Assembly: GCF_010731575.1 (NCBI RefSeq)
Contig: NZ_AP022617.1
Location: forward strand, 5,518,001 to 5,582,000
From: Mycolicibacterium monacense
Lineage (GTDB): Bacteria; Actinomycetota; Actinomycetes; Mycobacteriales; Mycobacteriaceae
Reading direction: 5' to 3'
Length of the DNA: 64,000 bases
Shown here one piece after another: positions 43,491 through 52,052 of the stretch. Numbering within the stretch: position 1 is the first letter of the stretch; the number at the start of each line of letters is the position of its first letter. Position numbers and translations under genes: made by a program. Below the pieces are notes generated by a model. It was not told the DNA's origin and ran no database searches. It was given only the letters and a program-made list of their open reading frames with translations.

Positions 43491-46400
43491 GCGGCCGAGT
43501 CCTCGGGGTCACGGGCGGCTTTCTTCTTCTTCGCCGACGCCTCGCCGCGCTTCTTGCGCAACGGATTCCACGGCGCGATCGGATTGCCCTGCCAGCGGGT
43601 CGAGGCCGGGACCTCGTCGCCGCGCATGACCAGCGAGCCCGGTCCCACCGTCGCGCCCGCGCCCACCCGGGCCGCGGGCAGCGCCACGCAGTGCGGTCCC
43701 AGCGTGGCCCCGTCCTCGAGGACGACGGTGTCCATCCGCATGATGCGGTCGTGGAACAGGTGGGTCTGCACCACGCACCCGCGGTTGACGGTGGCGCCCT
43801 CGCCGAGGGTGACCAGATCCGCCTCCGGCAGCCAGTAGGTCTCACACCAGACGCCGCGGCCGATCTTCGCGCCGAGGCCGCGCAGCCAGAGGTTCATCAC
43901 CGGTGTGCCACTGGCGGCACGGGCGAACCACGGCGCGGCCACCGTCTCGACGAACGTGTCGGACACCTCGTTACGCCATACGAACGACGACCACAGCGGG
44001 TGCTCGATGGCCTCGATCCGTCCGATCACCACCCGCTTCGCCAGCACGGCGACGGCGCCGGCGACCGCCCCGGCCACCATCAGGACCACTCCGCCCAGGA
44101 CTGCGGCCCACAGGTAGCCCAGGTGAAACACCAACGCCTGCAACGACAGCAGCACTCCGACCCCGATCGCGAACGTGACGATCACCGGAATCAGCCGGCA
44201 CGTCTCGACCGCACCGCGCATCGCCTTCAGTCGGGGGGTGGGGTGGAAGGTGCGCAGCGCGTCGGCGGCGGTGGGCCGGCGGCGCAACCGGACCGGCGGA
44301 CTGCCCAGCCAGGAGGATCCGGCCTTCGCCTTGCGCGGTGTCGCCGACAGCACCGCCACCAGACCGTCGTCGGGCACCTTGCGGCCCGGCTGGGTGATGC
44401 CCGAGTTGCCGAGGAAGGCGCGCCTGCCGACGGTGGCCTTCGCGACGTGGATCCAGCCGCCGCCCAGTTCGTAGGACGCGACCATGGTGTCGTCGGCGAG
44501 GAACGCACCGTCCTCCACGACGGTGAACTTCGGCGTGAACAGCGCTGTGGAGATCTCGGTGCCGCTGCCCACCTGCGCGCCCAGCACGCGCAGCCACCAC
44601 GGGGTCAGCAGGCTGGCGTAGAGCGGGAACAGATAGTTGCGGGCGGCGTCGAGGAGCCGCTCGGTGGCCCACACCTGCCAACCGATCCGGCTGCGCACCG
44701 GGTGGTAGCCCTCCCGCAGTCCGAGCGACAGCAGCCGCACGCCCGCCACTGTCAACGCCGCGTAAAGGAGCACCGCGACGACCGTGGCGACCGGCGTCCA
44801 CAGCAGCGCCGGAAGGATCGCGTCGGACACCGACGCGGTGTCGCGCACACCCCAGCCGATCACGGCCAGTCCGGCCGCGAGCGCGAGCAGCGGCAGCCCG
44901 CCGAGCAGCATCGATGTCAGCCCGTAGACGGCCACCCACAGCGGCGCGCGCGGCGGGCGGTGACCCGGCCACGGGTGGCGGGCCTTCCCGGACTTCGCCG
45001 CCGGTGAACCCGTCCAGTACTGGCCGTTCTTGACCTTGCCGGTGACGGCCGACCCGGCGGCCACGTCGGCGTTCTTGCCGACCGCCGCACCGGGCAGCAG
45101 GGTGCTGCGCGCGCCGATGGTGGCGTCGTTGCCGATGGTGATGTGCCCCACGTGGAACTGGTCGCCGTCGATCCAGTGCCCGGACAGGTCGACTTCGGGC
45201 TCCACCGAGGAGCGGTGCCCGATCTTGAGCATGCCCGTCACCGGCGGCGCCGAATGCAGGTCGACTTCCTTGCCGACCGAATTGCCAAGCGCGCGAGCGT
45301 AGTAGACCATCCACGGCGCACCCGCGAGGTTCTCGGCGCCGCTGGCCGCGGCGAGTCGTTCGGCCAGCCACACCCTCAGGTGGACGGCACCGCCGCGACG
45401 GTAGGTGCCCGGTTGCAGGTTGCCCAGCAGCATGCGCGCGAACAGCACCGCGATGCCCATCCGGCCCACGGGCGAGACGAACAGCACGAAACCGGCCAGC
45501 ACCACCCACCAGTTCGGCGGGACCGCCCACGACACCAACGGGAATTCGGCGGCGACGTTGTTCAGCAGCGCCAGCCACACGACCCACTGCAGTGCGGTCA
45601 GCGTGGCCAGCGGCAGCGTCAGCACCACCTGGGCGGCCTGCGTGAGCCGCGGTGTCGGTGCGACCTCGCGGGTCACCACCTGCGGCGGCGGGTCGAGTTC
45701 GTCGAGGTATCCGGCCAGCGACCCCAGGCGCGGGTGGTCATAGAGGTCGGCCACGGTCACCATCGGGTAGCGCTGCCGCAGCGCGACCACCAGCTGGGCC
45801 GCCGACAGGCTGCCGCCGCCGCAGGCGAAGAAGTCCGCCTCGGGGCCGTCGACCGGGGCGGCGAGCACGTCGTGCCACAGTCCGGCCAGCCAGCCCATCG
45901 TGCCGCTCATGGCGGGCGCCGCATCCTCGGCGCCGGCCACCGGCCAGGGCAGCGCGTCGCGGTCGACCTTCCCCGACGTGCGGGTGGGCAGTTCGTCGAC
46001 CAGGACCAGGCGCGGGACCAGTGCCGCGGGCAGCGCCTCGGCGAGTGCGGCGCGGGCCGCGGCCAGGTCGAACGACGGATCCGCGCTGGCCACGTAGCCC
46101 ACCAGCAGCGGTGTCCCGCTGGAGGTGCGGCGCGCCGCGGCCGCGCCGCCGCTCACCCCGGGCAGGTGCACCAGCGCCGCATCGACCTCGCCGAGTTCGA
46201 TGCGCCGACCGCCGACCTTCACCTGATCGTCGGCCCGTCCCATGAAGTAGAGACCCTCGGCCTCCAACCGCACCAGGTCGCCGCTGCGGTACGCGCGGTC
46301 CCAGCCGAGAGTCGGCATCGGGGCGTACTTCTCGGCGTCTTTCTCCGGGTCGAGGTAGCGGGCCAGCCCGACCCCGCCGATCACCAGTTCGCCGACCTCG

Positions 46401-47422
46401 CCGAAGGGCACCGGCGCACCGTCCTTGTCGACGACCGCCAGATCCCAGCCGGGCAGTGGCAGGCCGATGCTCACCGGCGACCTGCCGTCGAGCCGGGCTG
46501 CGCACGCCACCACCGTCGCCTCGGTCGGACCGTAGGTGTTCCAGACCTCCCGTCCCTCGACCGCGAGCCGTTCGGCCAGATCCGGGGGGCAGGCCTCCCC
46601 GCCGAAGATCAGCAGCCGGACCGCTTCGAGCGCCTCGGCAGGCCACAGCGCCGCGAGCGTCGGCACCGTCGAGACGACGGTGATGTCGCGGGACACCAGC
46701 CACGGCCCCAGATCCATACCGCTGCGCACGAGCGAGCGCGGTGCGGGCACCAGGCAGGCGCCGTGCCGCCACGCCAGCCACATCTCCTCACACGAGGCGT
46801 CGAACGCGACCGACAATCCGGCGAGCACCCGGTCACCGGGGCCCAGCGGATTGTCGGTGAGGAACATCTTGGCCTCGGCGTCGACGAAGGCGGCGGCGCT
46901 GCGGTGGGTGACGGCCACGCCCTTGGGGACGCCGGTGGAGCCGGAGGTGAAGATGATCCACGCGTCGTCGCGGCTGAGCGGCGCGACCGCGCGCCACCCG
47001 CGCGACGATCCGGGCCCGCGGACCAGGCCCCGCTCTGTGATGACGGCGACCACGTTCGCCTCGGTGAACACCAGTTGTGCGCGCTCGTCGGGATCGTCGG
47101 CGTCGACGGGGACGTAGGCGGCGCCGGTGGCCAGGGTGGACAGGATCGCGACGTACAGCGCGTAGGTGCCAGACGGCATCCGGATGCCGACGCGGTCACC
47201 CCGCCCGATTCCGCGGGCGGCCAGCCACTCGACGCTGTCCTCGATGTCGGCGATCAACTCGGCGTAGGTCAGCTGGACGGTGCCGTCGTCGATGGCGGGA
47301 GCGTCGGGATGGCGGGCGGCGGTCTCGTGGAGGATGTCGACGAGGGTGCGTGGCGCGGCGGCGAACGTGGACTGGAGGTACTGGTGGGGGAGGCCGGCGC
47401 CGGGAACCGCTGCTGTCACCAC
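43487..47422 (-). CDS. Pls/PosA-type single-module nonribosomal peptide synthetase with membrane LbH domains
   Basis: 1311 residues. The adenylation domain (about 25-510) has core motifs FTSGSTGVPKG, the amino-acid Asp in AFDASCEE, NTYGPTEA, YRSGDL, and RTSGKVDRD. The carrier domain has the phosphopantetheine Ser near 535 (CGGGSLSA). Three C-terminal soluble segments rich in hexapeptide left-handed-helix repeats (about 720-790, 950-1010, 1180-1275) alternate with membrane helices starting near 595. This matches the A-T-TM-C1-C2-C3 plan of epsilon-poly-lysine synthetase; there is no condensation or thioesterase domain. The product is predicted to be an isopeptide-linked amino-acid homopolymer or conjugate. 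It starts at GTG 47422 (or 47419) and heads the operon. Confidence 0.92.
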   Translation of the reverse strand: MVTAAVPGAGLPHQYLQSTFAAAPRTLVDILHETAARHPDAPAIDDGTVQLTYAELIADIEDSVEWLAARGIGRGDRVGIRMPSGTYALYVAILSTLATGAAYVPVDADDPDERAQLVFTEANVVAVITERGLVRGPGSSRGWRAVAPLSRDDAWIIFTSGSTGVPKGVAVTHRSAAAFVDAEAKMFLTDNPLGPGDRVLAGLSVAFDASCEEMWLAWRHGACLVPAPRSLVRSGMDLGPWLVSRDITVVSTVPTLAALWPAEALEAVRLLIFGGEACPPDLAERLAVEGREVWNTYGPTEATVVACAARLDGRSPVSIGLPLPGWDLAVVDKDGAPVPFGEVGELVIGGVGLARYLDPEKDAEKYAPMPTLGWDRAYRSGDLVRLEAEGLYFMGRADDQVKVGGRRIELGEVDAALVHLPGVSGGAAAARRTSSGTPLLVGYVASADPSFDLAAARAALAEALPAALVPRLVLVDELPTRTSGKVDRDALPWPVAGAEDAAPAMSGTMGWLAGLWHDVLAAPVDGPEADFFACGGGSLSAAQLVVALRQRYPMVTVADLYDHPRLGSLAGYLDELDPPPQVVTREVAPTPRLTQAAQVVLTLPLATLTALQWVVWLALLNNVAAEFPLVSWAVPPNWWVVLAGFVLFVSPVGRMGIAVLFARMLLGNLQPGTYRRGGAVHLRVWLAERLAAASGAENLAGAPWMVYYARALGNSVGKEVDLHSAPPVTGMLKIGHRSSVEPEVDLSGHWIDGDQFHVGHITIGNDATIGARSTLLPGAAVGKNADVAAGSAVTGKVKNGQYWTGSPAAKSGKARHPWPGHRPPRAPLWVAVYGLTSMLLGGLPLLALAAGLAVIGWGVRDTASVSDAILPALLWTPVATVVAVLLYAALTVAGVRLLSLGLREGYHPVRSRIGWQVWATERLLDAARNYLFPLYASLLTPWWLRVLGAQVGSGTEISTALFTPKFTVVEDGAFLADDTMVASYELGGGWIHVAKATVGRRAFLGNSGITQPGRKVPDDGLVAVLSATPRKAKAGSSWLGSPPVRLRRRPTAADALRTFHPTPRLKAMRGAVETCRLIPVIVTFAIGVGVLLSLQALVFHLGYLWAAVLGGVVLMVAGAVAGAVAVLAKRVVIGRIEAIEHPLWSSFVWRNEVSDTFVETVAAPWFARAASGTPVMNLWLRGLGAKIGRGVWCETYWLPEADLVTLGEGATVNRGCVVQTHLFHDRIMRMDTVVLEDGATLGPHCVALPAARVGAGATVGPGSLVMRGDEVPASTRWQGNPIAPWNPLRKKRGEASAKKKKAARDPEDSAA

Positions 47423-47530
47423 TTCAAACTACTAAGCAGCCCGCCGGACGGACCCCGCGGCGCGAGCGGTGGGGGGTGACAATTGCATCAAGGCGGGTAC
47501 CCACCGAGAATTCGCTTCAACGGACCCCGA

Positions 47531-47692
47531 TTGGCCCGGCCGGCACCGGCCGGGCACAATTCTCATCCGGAGGGGAGTATTCCTTCGCCGCGGTGTCGTC
47601 ATTACGTCGTCCGTCATCGGACGACCGGTGCTGCGGGCCGACGCGTCGGGCGTCGGCGGAAGAGACCTCCGGCGTGTTAGACGACCGGAGGT
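47531..47692 (+). promoter_or_regulatory. yybP-ykoY-type Mn2+ riboswitch controlling terC, with promoter
   Basis: The promoter is TTGGCC (47531-47536) and CACAAT (47555-47560). The leader has both hallmark conserved segments of yybP-ykoY RNAs: GGGGAGTA (47572-47579) and GTCGTCATTACG (47595-47606). P1 forms from CCGGAGG (47567-47573) and CCTCCGG (47666-47672). The 3' strand, ACCTCCGG (47665-47672), is also exactly complementary to CCGGAGGT (47685-47692), the terC ribosome binding site. Mn2+ binding should stabilise P1 and free the site, giving translational activation. TerC follows at once, the usual target. Confidence 0.9.
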
Positions 47693-47699
47693 ATATCGA

Positions 47700-48740
47700 G
47701 TGAACGTTTCCGCCCTGGAGTGGGGCATCACCATCGCGGTCACAGTGGCGGTGCTGCTGTTCGACGTGGTGGCCATCGCGCGGCGTCCCCACGAGCCGTC
47801 GATGAAGGAATGCTCGATCGCGCTGTCGGTCTACGTATCGCTGGCCATCGCGTTCGGGGTCTGGGTGTGGGTGTTCCACGGCGGCGACTACGGCCTGGAG
47901 TTCTTCGCCGGTTGGCTCACCGAGTACAGCCTGTCGGTCGACAACCTGTTCATCTTCATCATCATCATGGCCAGCTTCAACGTGCCGAGAAAGTATCAGC
48001 AGGAAGCGCTGATGGTCGGCATCATCCTGGCCCTGATCTTCCGCGGCATCTTCATCGCGCTCGGCGCGGTGGCGATCAACCAGTTCTCCTGGGTGTTCTA
48101 CATTTTCGGGCTGTTCCTGGTGTACACCGCCTGGAATCTCGCCAGGGACACCGACCATGAGGACGACGGCGACAACGCCGTGGTCAAGTTCGCCCGCAAC
48201 CACCTGACGCTCACCGACAAGTGGGACGGTCTGAAGCTGTGGATCAAACAGGACGGCAAGCGGCTGATGACGCCGATGTTCCTGGTGATCGTGGCGCTCG
48301 GCACCACCGACCTGATCTTCGCGCTGGACTCGATCCCGGCGATCTTCGGTCTGACGCAGGAGCCGTATCTGGTGTTCACCGCCAACGTCTTCGCGCTGAT
48401 GGGTCTGCGGCAGCTGTTCTTCCTGCTCGGCGGTCTGCTCAAACGGCTGGTGTACCTGTCGCAGGGCCTGGCGTTCATCCTGCTGTTCATCGGCGTGAAG
48501 CTGTTCCTGCACGCCCTGCACGAGAACGAGTTGCCGTTCATCAACGGCGGTGAGCACGTGAAGGTGCCGGAGATCCCGACGCTGCTCAGCCTGGCCGTCA
48601 TCGTCGTCACCCTGGTCATCACGACCGTCCTGAGCCTGATGAAGACGCGGCGCCAGAGCACCGACGAGATCACCGAGGTGGACCCGAAGGCCGAGGACAA
48701 GATCGAGGACGACGGCGAGAAGTCCTTCGACTCCCGCTGA
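47700..48740 (+). CDS. TerC-family membrane protein (manganese-related)
   Basis: 346 residues with about nine membrane helices and the family motifs SVDNLFIF (about 80-87) and DLIFALDSIPA (about 202-212), whose aspartates lie in the membrane and may bind cation. A charged loop (DTDHEDDGDN) and a charged C-terminal tail are present. GTG at 47700 has GGAGGT 7 bases ahead. TerC/Alx proteins export Mn2+ or metallate exported proteins, and the manganese riboswitch in the leader supports that over tellurite resistance. Confidence 0.93.
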   Translation: MNVSALEWGITIAVTVAVLLFDVVAIARRPHEPSMKECSIALSVYVSLAIAFGVWVWVFHGGDYGLEFFAGWLTEYSLSVDNLFIFIIIMASFNVPRKYQQEALMVGIILALIFRGIFIALGAVAINQFSWVFYIFGLFLVYTAWNLARDTDHEDDGDNAVVKFARNHLTLTDKWDGLKLWIKQDGKRLMTPMFLVIVALGTTDLIFALDSIPAIFGLTQEPYLVFTANVFALMGLRQLFFLLGGLLKRLVYLSQGLAFILLFIGVKLFLHALHENELPFINGGEHVKVPEIPTLLSLAVIVVTLVITTVLSLMKTRRQSTDEITEVDPKAEDKIEDDGEKSFDSR

Positions 48741-48776
48741 TCCCAACCGTCGCCACCGCACCGGCAGCGGCCTACC

Positions 48777-49187
48777 GTGGCGTCCGTGCGGCTATTCGTG
48801 GCGGATCGTGGTGAGTGGGACGAGTTGACCGACGGCGACCGGGATGCGGTGCGGGTGAGCGCCCCCGATCTGCAGCAGGCCCGCCGGGCGCGCGCCCGGA
48901 TCCGGGCCGGCGCGGACGACGTCGCGGTGATCCTCGATGTGACGGTCGCTGTGGGCGCCGACTTCCGGTCGGCGCGCACGGCCTTCCGCCCGGACGCCGA
49001 CGGTGACGGCACCGTGCGGTATGCCGGCACCCTCGATGGGCTCGCCGGCCTGATCGCCGACATCGAGACGGCCGACGTCGCCGACGGCGTGACCCTGCTC
49101 GCCGCGGCGCCGCGGCAGGATCTGTGGGCGCTGGGCCGCGATGTGCTGGCCCGGCTGGCGTTGCGGGGTCAACCGCGGGCGTCGTAG
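48777..49187 (+). CDS. Hypothetical protein, possibly monooxygenase-associated
   Basis: 136-residue soluble protein. It is acidic at the N-terminus, with a beta-alpha pattern (VAVILDVTVAVGADF; VTLLAAAPRQDLWALGRDVLARLALR). GTG at 48777 is the first start; GTG at 48786 is equally possible. It is 43 bases ahead of the aldehyde dehydrogenase, same strand. The C-terminal half vaguely resembles bacterial luciferase-like enzymes' barrel ends, but I do not recognise the family. Confidence 0.65.
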   Translation: MASVRLFVADRGEWDELTDGDRDAVRVSAPDLQQARRARARIRAGADDVAVILDVTVAVGADFRSARTAFRPDADGDGTVRYAGTLDGLAGLIADIETADVADGVTLLAAAPRQDLWALGRDVLARLALRGQPRAS

Positions 49188-49230
49188 CGCAGCTTGGACA
49201 GCCGCAGAACCGGCGGCTTAGCGTGCACGT

Positions 49231-50820
49231 ATGACTCCGGCGTCCCAGACTCAACCGATCGGCCAGATGCTCATCGCCGGTGCGGCAGTGCGCGGTGTCG
49301 GGGCCGAGATCCACGGTTTCGACCCCACCGCGGGCATCGAACTCGGACCCGGATACCGCTACGGGGACGCCTCACACGTCGACGCGGCGTGCGCTGCCGC
49401 GGCCGCGGCGTTCGGGCCGTACCGCAGCACGCCCGCGGAAGCGCGGGCCCGACTCCTCGAGGCGATCGCCGACGGTCTCGTCGCGATCACCGACGACCTC
49501 GTCGCCCGCGCGCACGCCGAATCGGGACTCCCGCGAGCGCGGCTGACGGGTGAACTCGGCCGCACCGCCGGACAGCTGCGGCTCTTCGCCGCCGTGCTGC
49601 GTGAGGGCAGCTGGAACGGCGCGCGCATCGACACGGCCCAACCCGATCGCACCCCGCTGCCCCGTCCGGACCTCCGCCAGCGCGCCGTACCGCTGGGGCC
49701 GGTCGCCGTCTTCGGGGCGAGCAACTTCCCGCTGGCCTTCTCGGTCGCCGGCGGCGATACGGCATCCGCGCTGGCGGCGGGGTGCCCCGTCGTGGTCAAG
49801 GCGCACGACGCGCACCCGGGCACCTCCGAATTGGTCGGGCGGGTGATCACCGACGCGGTCGCCGCGTCCGGGCTGCCGCCCGGCACCTTCTCGCTGCTCA
49901 ATCTCACGCAGGACGGCGCCATCACCCTGGTCACCGATTCGCGTGTCAAGGCGGTCGGGTTCACCGGTTCACGGGCCGGTGGGCTGGCGCTCGTCGACGC
50001 CGCGGCGCGCCGGAGGGAACCGATCCCCGTCTACGCGGAGATGAGCGCGGTCAACCCGGTGTTCCTGCTCGGCGGCGCGCTCGTCCGTGGGGCCGACCTC
50101 GGGCGGGCGTTCGTCGAATCGCTCACGCTGGGGTCGGGTCAGTTCTGCACCAACCCTGGTCTGATTGTCGCGGTGGACGGACCCGGGCTCGACGCCTTCA
50201 TCGACGCCGCGTGCGAGGCGGTGGCCGGATCGGCCGCGACGGCGATGCTGACCCCGGGGATCGCAGAAAGCTACCGCGCCGGGGTCGAGGCGCTGACCGG
50301 GCAGGCGACGCTGATCGCCCGCGGTTCGGCCGACGGCGATGCCGCAGTGTCCTGCCGCGCCGCATTGTTCAGCACCGATGCGGTCAGCCTGCTCGGGTCG
50401 CCGACGCTGCAGGCGGAGGTCTTCGGAGCGTCGAGCCTGATCGTGCGCTGCGCCGACTTCGAGGAGCTGAGGACCGTCGCCGCCGGCATCGACGGACAGT
50501 TGACGGCCACCCTGCACGCGGACGAATCCGACCACGACCAGGCCGCTGCCCTACTGCCGATTCTCGAACTGAAAGCGGGCCGGATCGTGTTCAACGGTTG
50601 GCCGACCGGCGTCGAGGTGACCCATGCGATGGTGCACGGTGGGCCGTTCCCGGCCACCTCGGATTCGCGCACCACATCGGTCGGATCCCGGGCGATCGAA
50701 CGGTTTCTGCGCCAAGTCTGCTATCAGAACGCACCGGCGGCGCTGCTGCCCACGGCCCTGGCCGACGGCAACCCGGAGCGCCTGTGGCGACGGGTCGACG
50801 GGGAACTCACCAGAGACTGA
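49231..50820 (+). CDS. Aldehyde dehydrogenase, ketoglutarate-semialdehyde type
   Basis: 529 residues of the NADP-type ALDH subgroup that includes 2,5-dioxopentanoate (alpha-ketoglutarate semialdehyde) dehydrogenases, whose members are around 520-530 residues. Catalytic Cys306 is in GQFCTNPG and Glu270 in EMSAVNPVF. The nucleotide site has GASNFPLAFSVAGGDTASALAAGCPVV in place of the usual WNFP stretch. It would finish sugar-acid or hydroxyproline breakdown to 2-ketoglutarate. No such pathway genes are adjacent, so the substrate is open. Confidence 0.9.
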   Translation: MTPASQTQPIGQMLIAGAAVRGVGAEIHGFDPTAGIELGPGYRYGDASHVDAACAAAAAAFGPYRSTPAEARARLLEAIADGLVAITDDLVARAHAESGLPRARLTGELGRTAGQLRLFAAVLREGSWNGARIDTAQPDRTPLPRPDLRQRAVPLGPVAVFGASNFPLAFSVAGGDTASALAAGCPVVVKAHDAHPGTSELVGRVITDAVAASGLPPGTFSLLNLTQDGAITLVTDSRVKAVGFTGSRAGGLALVDAAARRREPIPVYAEMSAVNPVFLLGGALVRGADLGRAFVESLTLGSGQFCTNPGLIVAVDGPGLDAFIDAACEAVAGSAATAMLTPGIAESYRAGVEALTGQATLIARGSADGDAAVSCRAALFSTDAVSLLGSPTLQAEVFGASSLIVRCADFEELRTVAAGIDGQLTATLHADESDHDQAAALLPILELKAGRIVFNGWPTGVEVTHAMVHGGPFPATSDSRTTSVGSRAIERFLRQVCYQNAPAALLPTALADGNPERLWRRVDGELTRD

Positions 50821-50854
50821 CGACACTCCGCCGAACGACCTTCCTGACGTGCCT

Positions 50855-52051
50855 TCAGGCGTTCGGACTCAGGGACACCACGGTGATGTCCGGGGGTGCG
50901 CCGATTCGTACCGGCGGACCCCAGAAACCCGCGCCCCGGGTGACGTACAGCTGGGTGTCCGCGACGGTCGACAGTCCGGCGAGCGTCGGTTGCACGGCGC
51001 TGACCGCGTAGTGGAACGGCCACATCTGGCCGCCGTGGGTGTGGCCGGACAGCTGCAGGTCGACCCCGCGCGATGCGGCCTCGGACACCAGCACAGGCTG
51101 GTGCGCCAGCAGTATCGTCGGCCGGGTCGCGTCGACACCGGTCAGCGCACGGTCGAAGTCCGGTGCGTCGGAATGGTTTTCGCCCGCGAGGTCGTTGACG
51201 CCGGCCAGGTCGAACGCCGCGCCCGCCCGCCGGATCGCGGTGTGTTCGTTGCGCAGCGGTTGCACGCCGAGGCGTTCCAGCTCCCGCAGCCACGACAACG
51301 GATCCTCGACGAAATACTCGTGATTGCCCGTCACGAAGAACGTGCCGTCCGGGGCGCTGAGGTCGCGCAGCGGCTCGGCGGCCGCGCCGAGTTCGGCGAC
51401 GGTGCCGTCGACCAGGTCGCCGACGATCGCCACCAGGTCGGGTTCGGCCTCGTTGATCATCCGCACGATGCGTTCGGTGTGCGCGCGCCCGGCCAGCGGC
51501 CCCAGGTGGATGTCCGAGACGACCGCGATGCGGAATCCGGTGAACGCGGGGTCGAGCCGGCGCAGCCGGACCGGGACGGTGAGCACCTGAGGCGGTCCCA
51601 CCGCGGTGGCCGCCCTGAACCCGACCAGACCGATCGATGCCGCACCGGCCGCCGCCGCCCCGGCGCGGGCCAGGAACAGGCGCCGGTTCACCTCGGAGGT
51701 CGGTGCGGCCGTGTCGACCGCGGGCGGCGCGACGGCCTCGGTGCGCGTGCGGTCCCGCCGTCGGAGCCAGGCGCGGACGGCCGGCCGGACGGGTTCCAGC
51801 ACCAGCAGTGTCAGCAGCAGGTAGGCGGCCATGCCGAACCACAGGTAGCCCGGCCAGGCGAACCACCTCGACTCCCGCACACCGATCACCCTGGGCAGGA
51901 TCAGGGCCGCGAACAGCAGTGCCAGTAGCCCGAGCAGGACGGCGGTGAGGATCCGTCGGGTGCGCCCCGGGCCGGTGGTGTCTTTGACCAGCCGCTTCCA
52001 CAGGTACAGGTGGATGAGCGCGAGGATGGCGGCGAGGACGACGAAGAACAT
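50855..52051 (-). CDS. Membrane-anchored metallophosphoesterase (YkuE-like)
   Basis: 398 residues. Three N-terminal membrane helices (about 2-18, 35-53, 64-88) are followed by a twin-arginine-like segment (NRRLFLARAGAAAAGAASIGLVG, about 121-143) and a calcineurin-like phosphatase domain. The metal motifs are SDIHLG, GDLVDG, GNHEYF and GHTHGGQ, all intact, unlike the variant enzyme at the window start. It likely acts on the outer face of the membrane. It begins one base from the allantoicase stop, so it is in the same operon. Confidence 0.9.
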   Translation of the reverse strand: MFFVVLAAILALIHLYLWKRLVKDTTGPGRTRRILTAVLLGLLALLFAALILPRVIGVRESRWFAWPGYLWFGMAAYLLLTLLVLEPVRPAVRAWLRRRDRTRTEAVAPPAVDTAAPTSEVNRRLFLARAGAAAAGAASIGLVGFRAATAVGPPQVLTVPVRLRRLDPAFTGFRIAVVSDIHLGPLAGRAHTERIVRMINEAEPDLVAIVGDLVDGTVAELGAAAEPLRDLSAPDGTFFVTGNHEYFVEDPLSWLRELERLGVQPLRNEHTAIRRAGAAFDLAGVNDLAGENHSDAPDFDRALTGVDATRPTILLAHQPVLVSEAASRGVDLQLSGHTHGGQMWPFHYAVSAVQPTLAGLSTVADTQLYVTRGAGFWGPPVRIGAPPDITVVSLSPNA

Positions 52052-52052
52052 G

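Noticed and set aside
48777..49187. Considered a transcription regulator or luciferase partner
   Set aside because: No helix-turn-helix or clear barrel signature; left as hypothetical.
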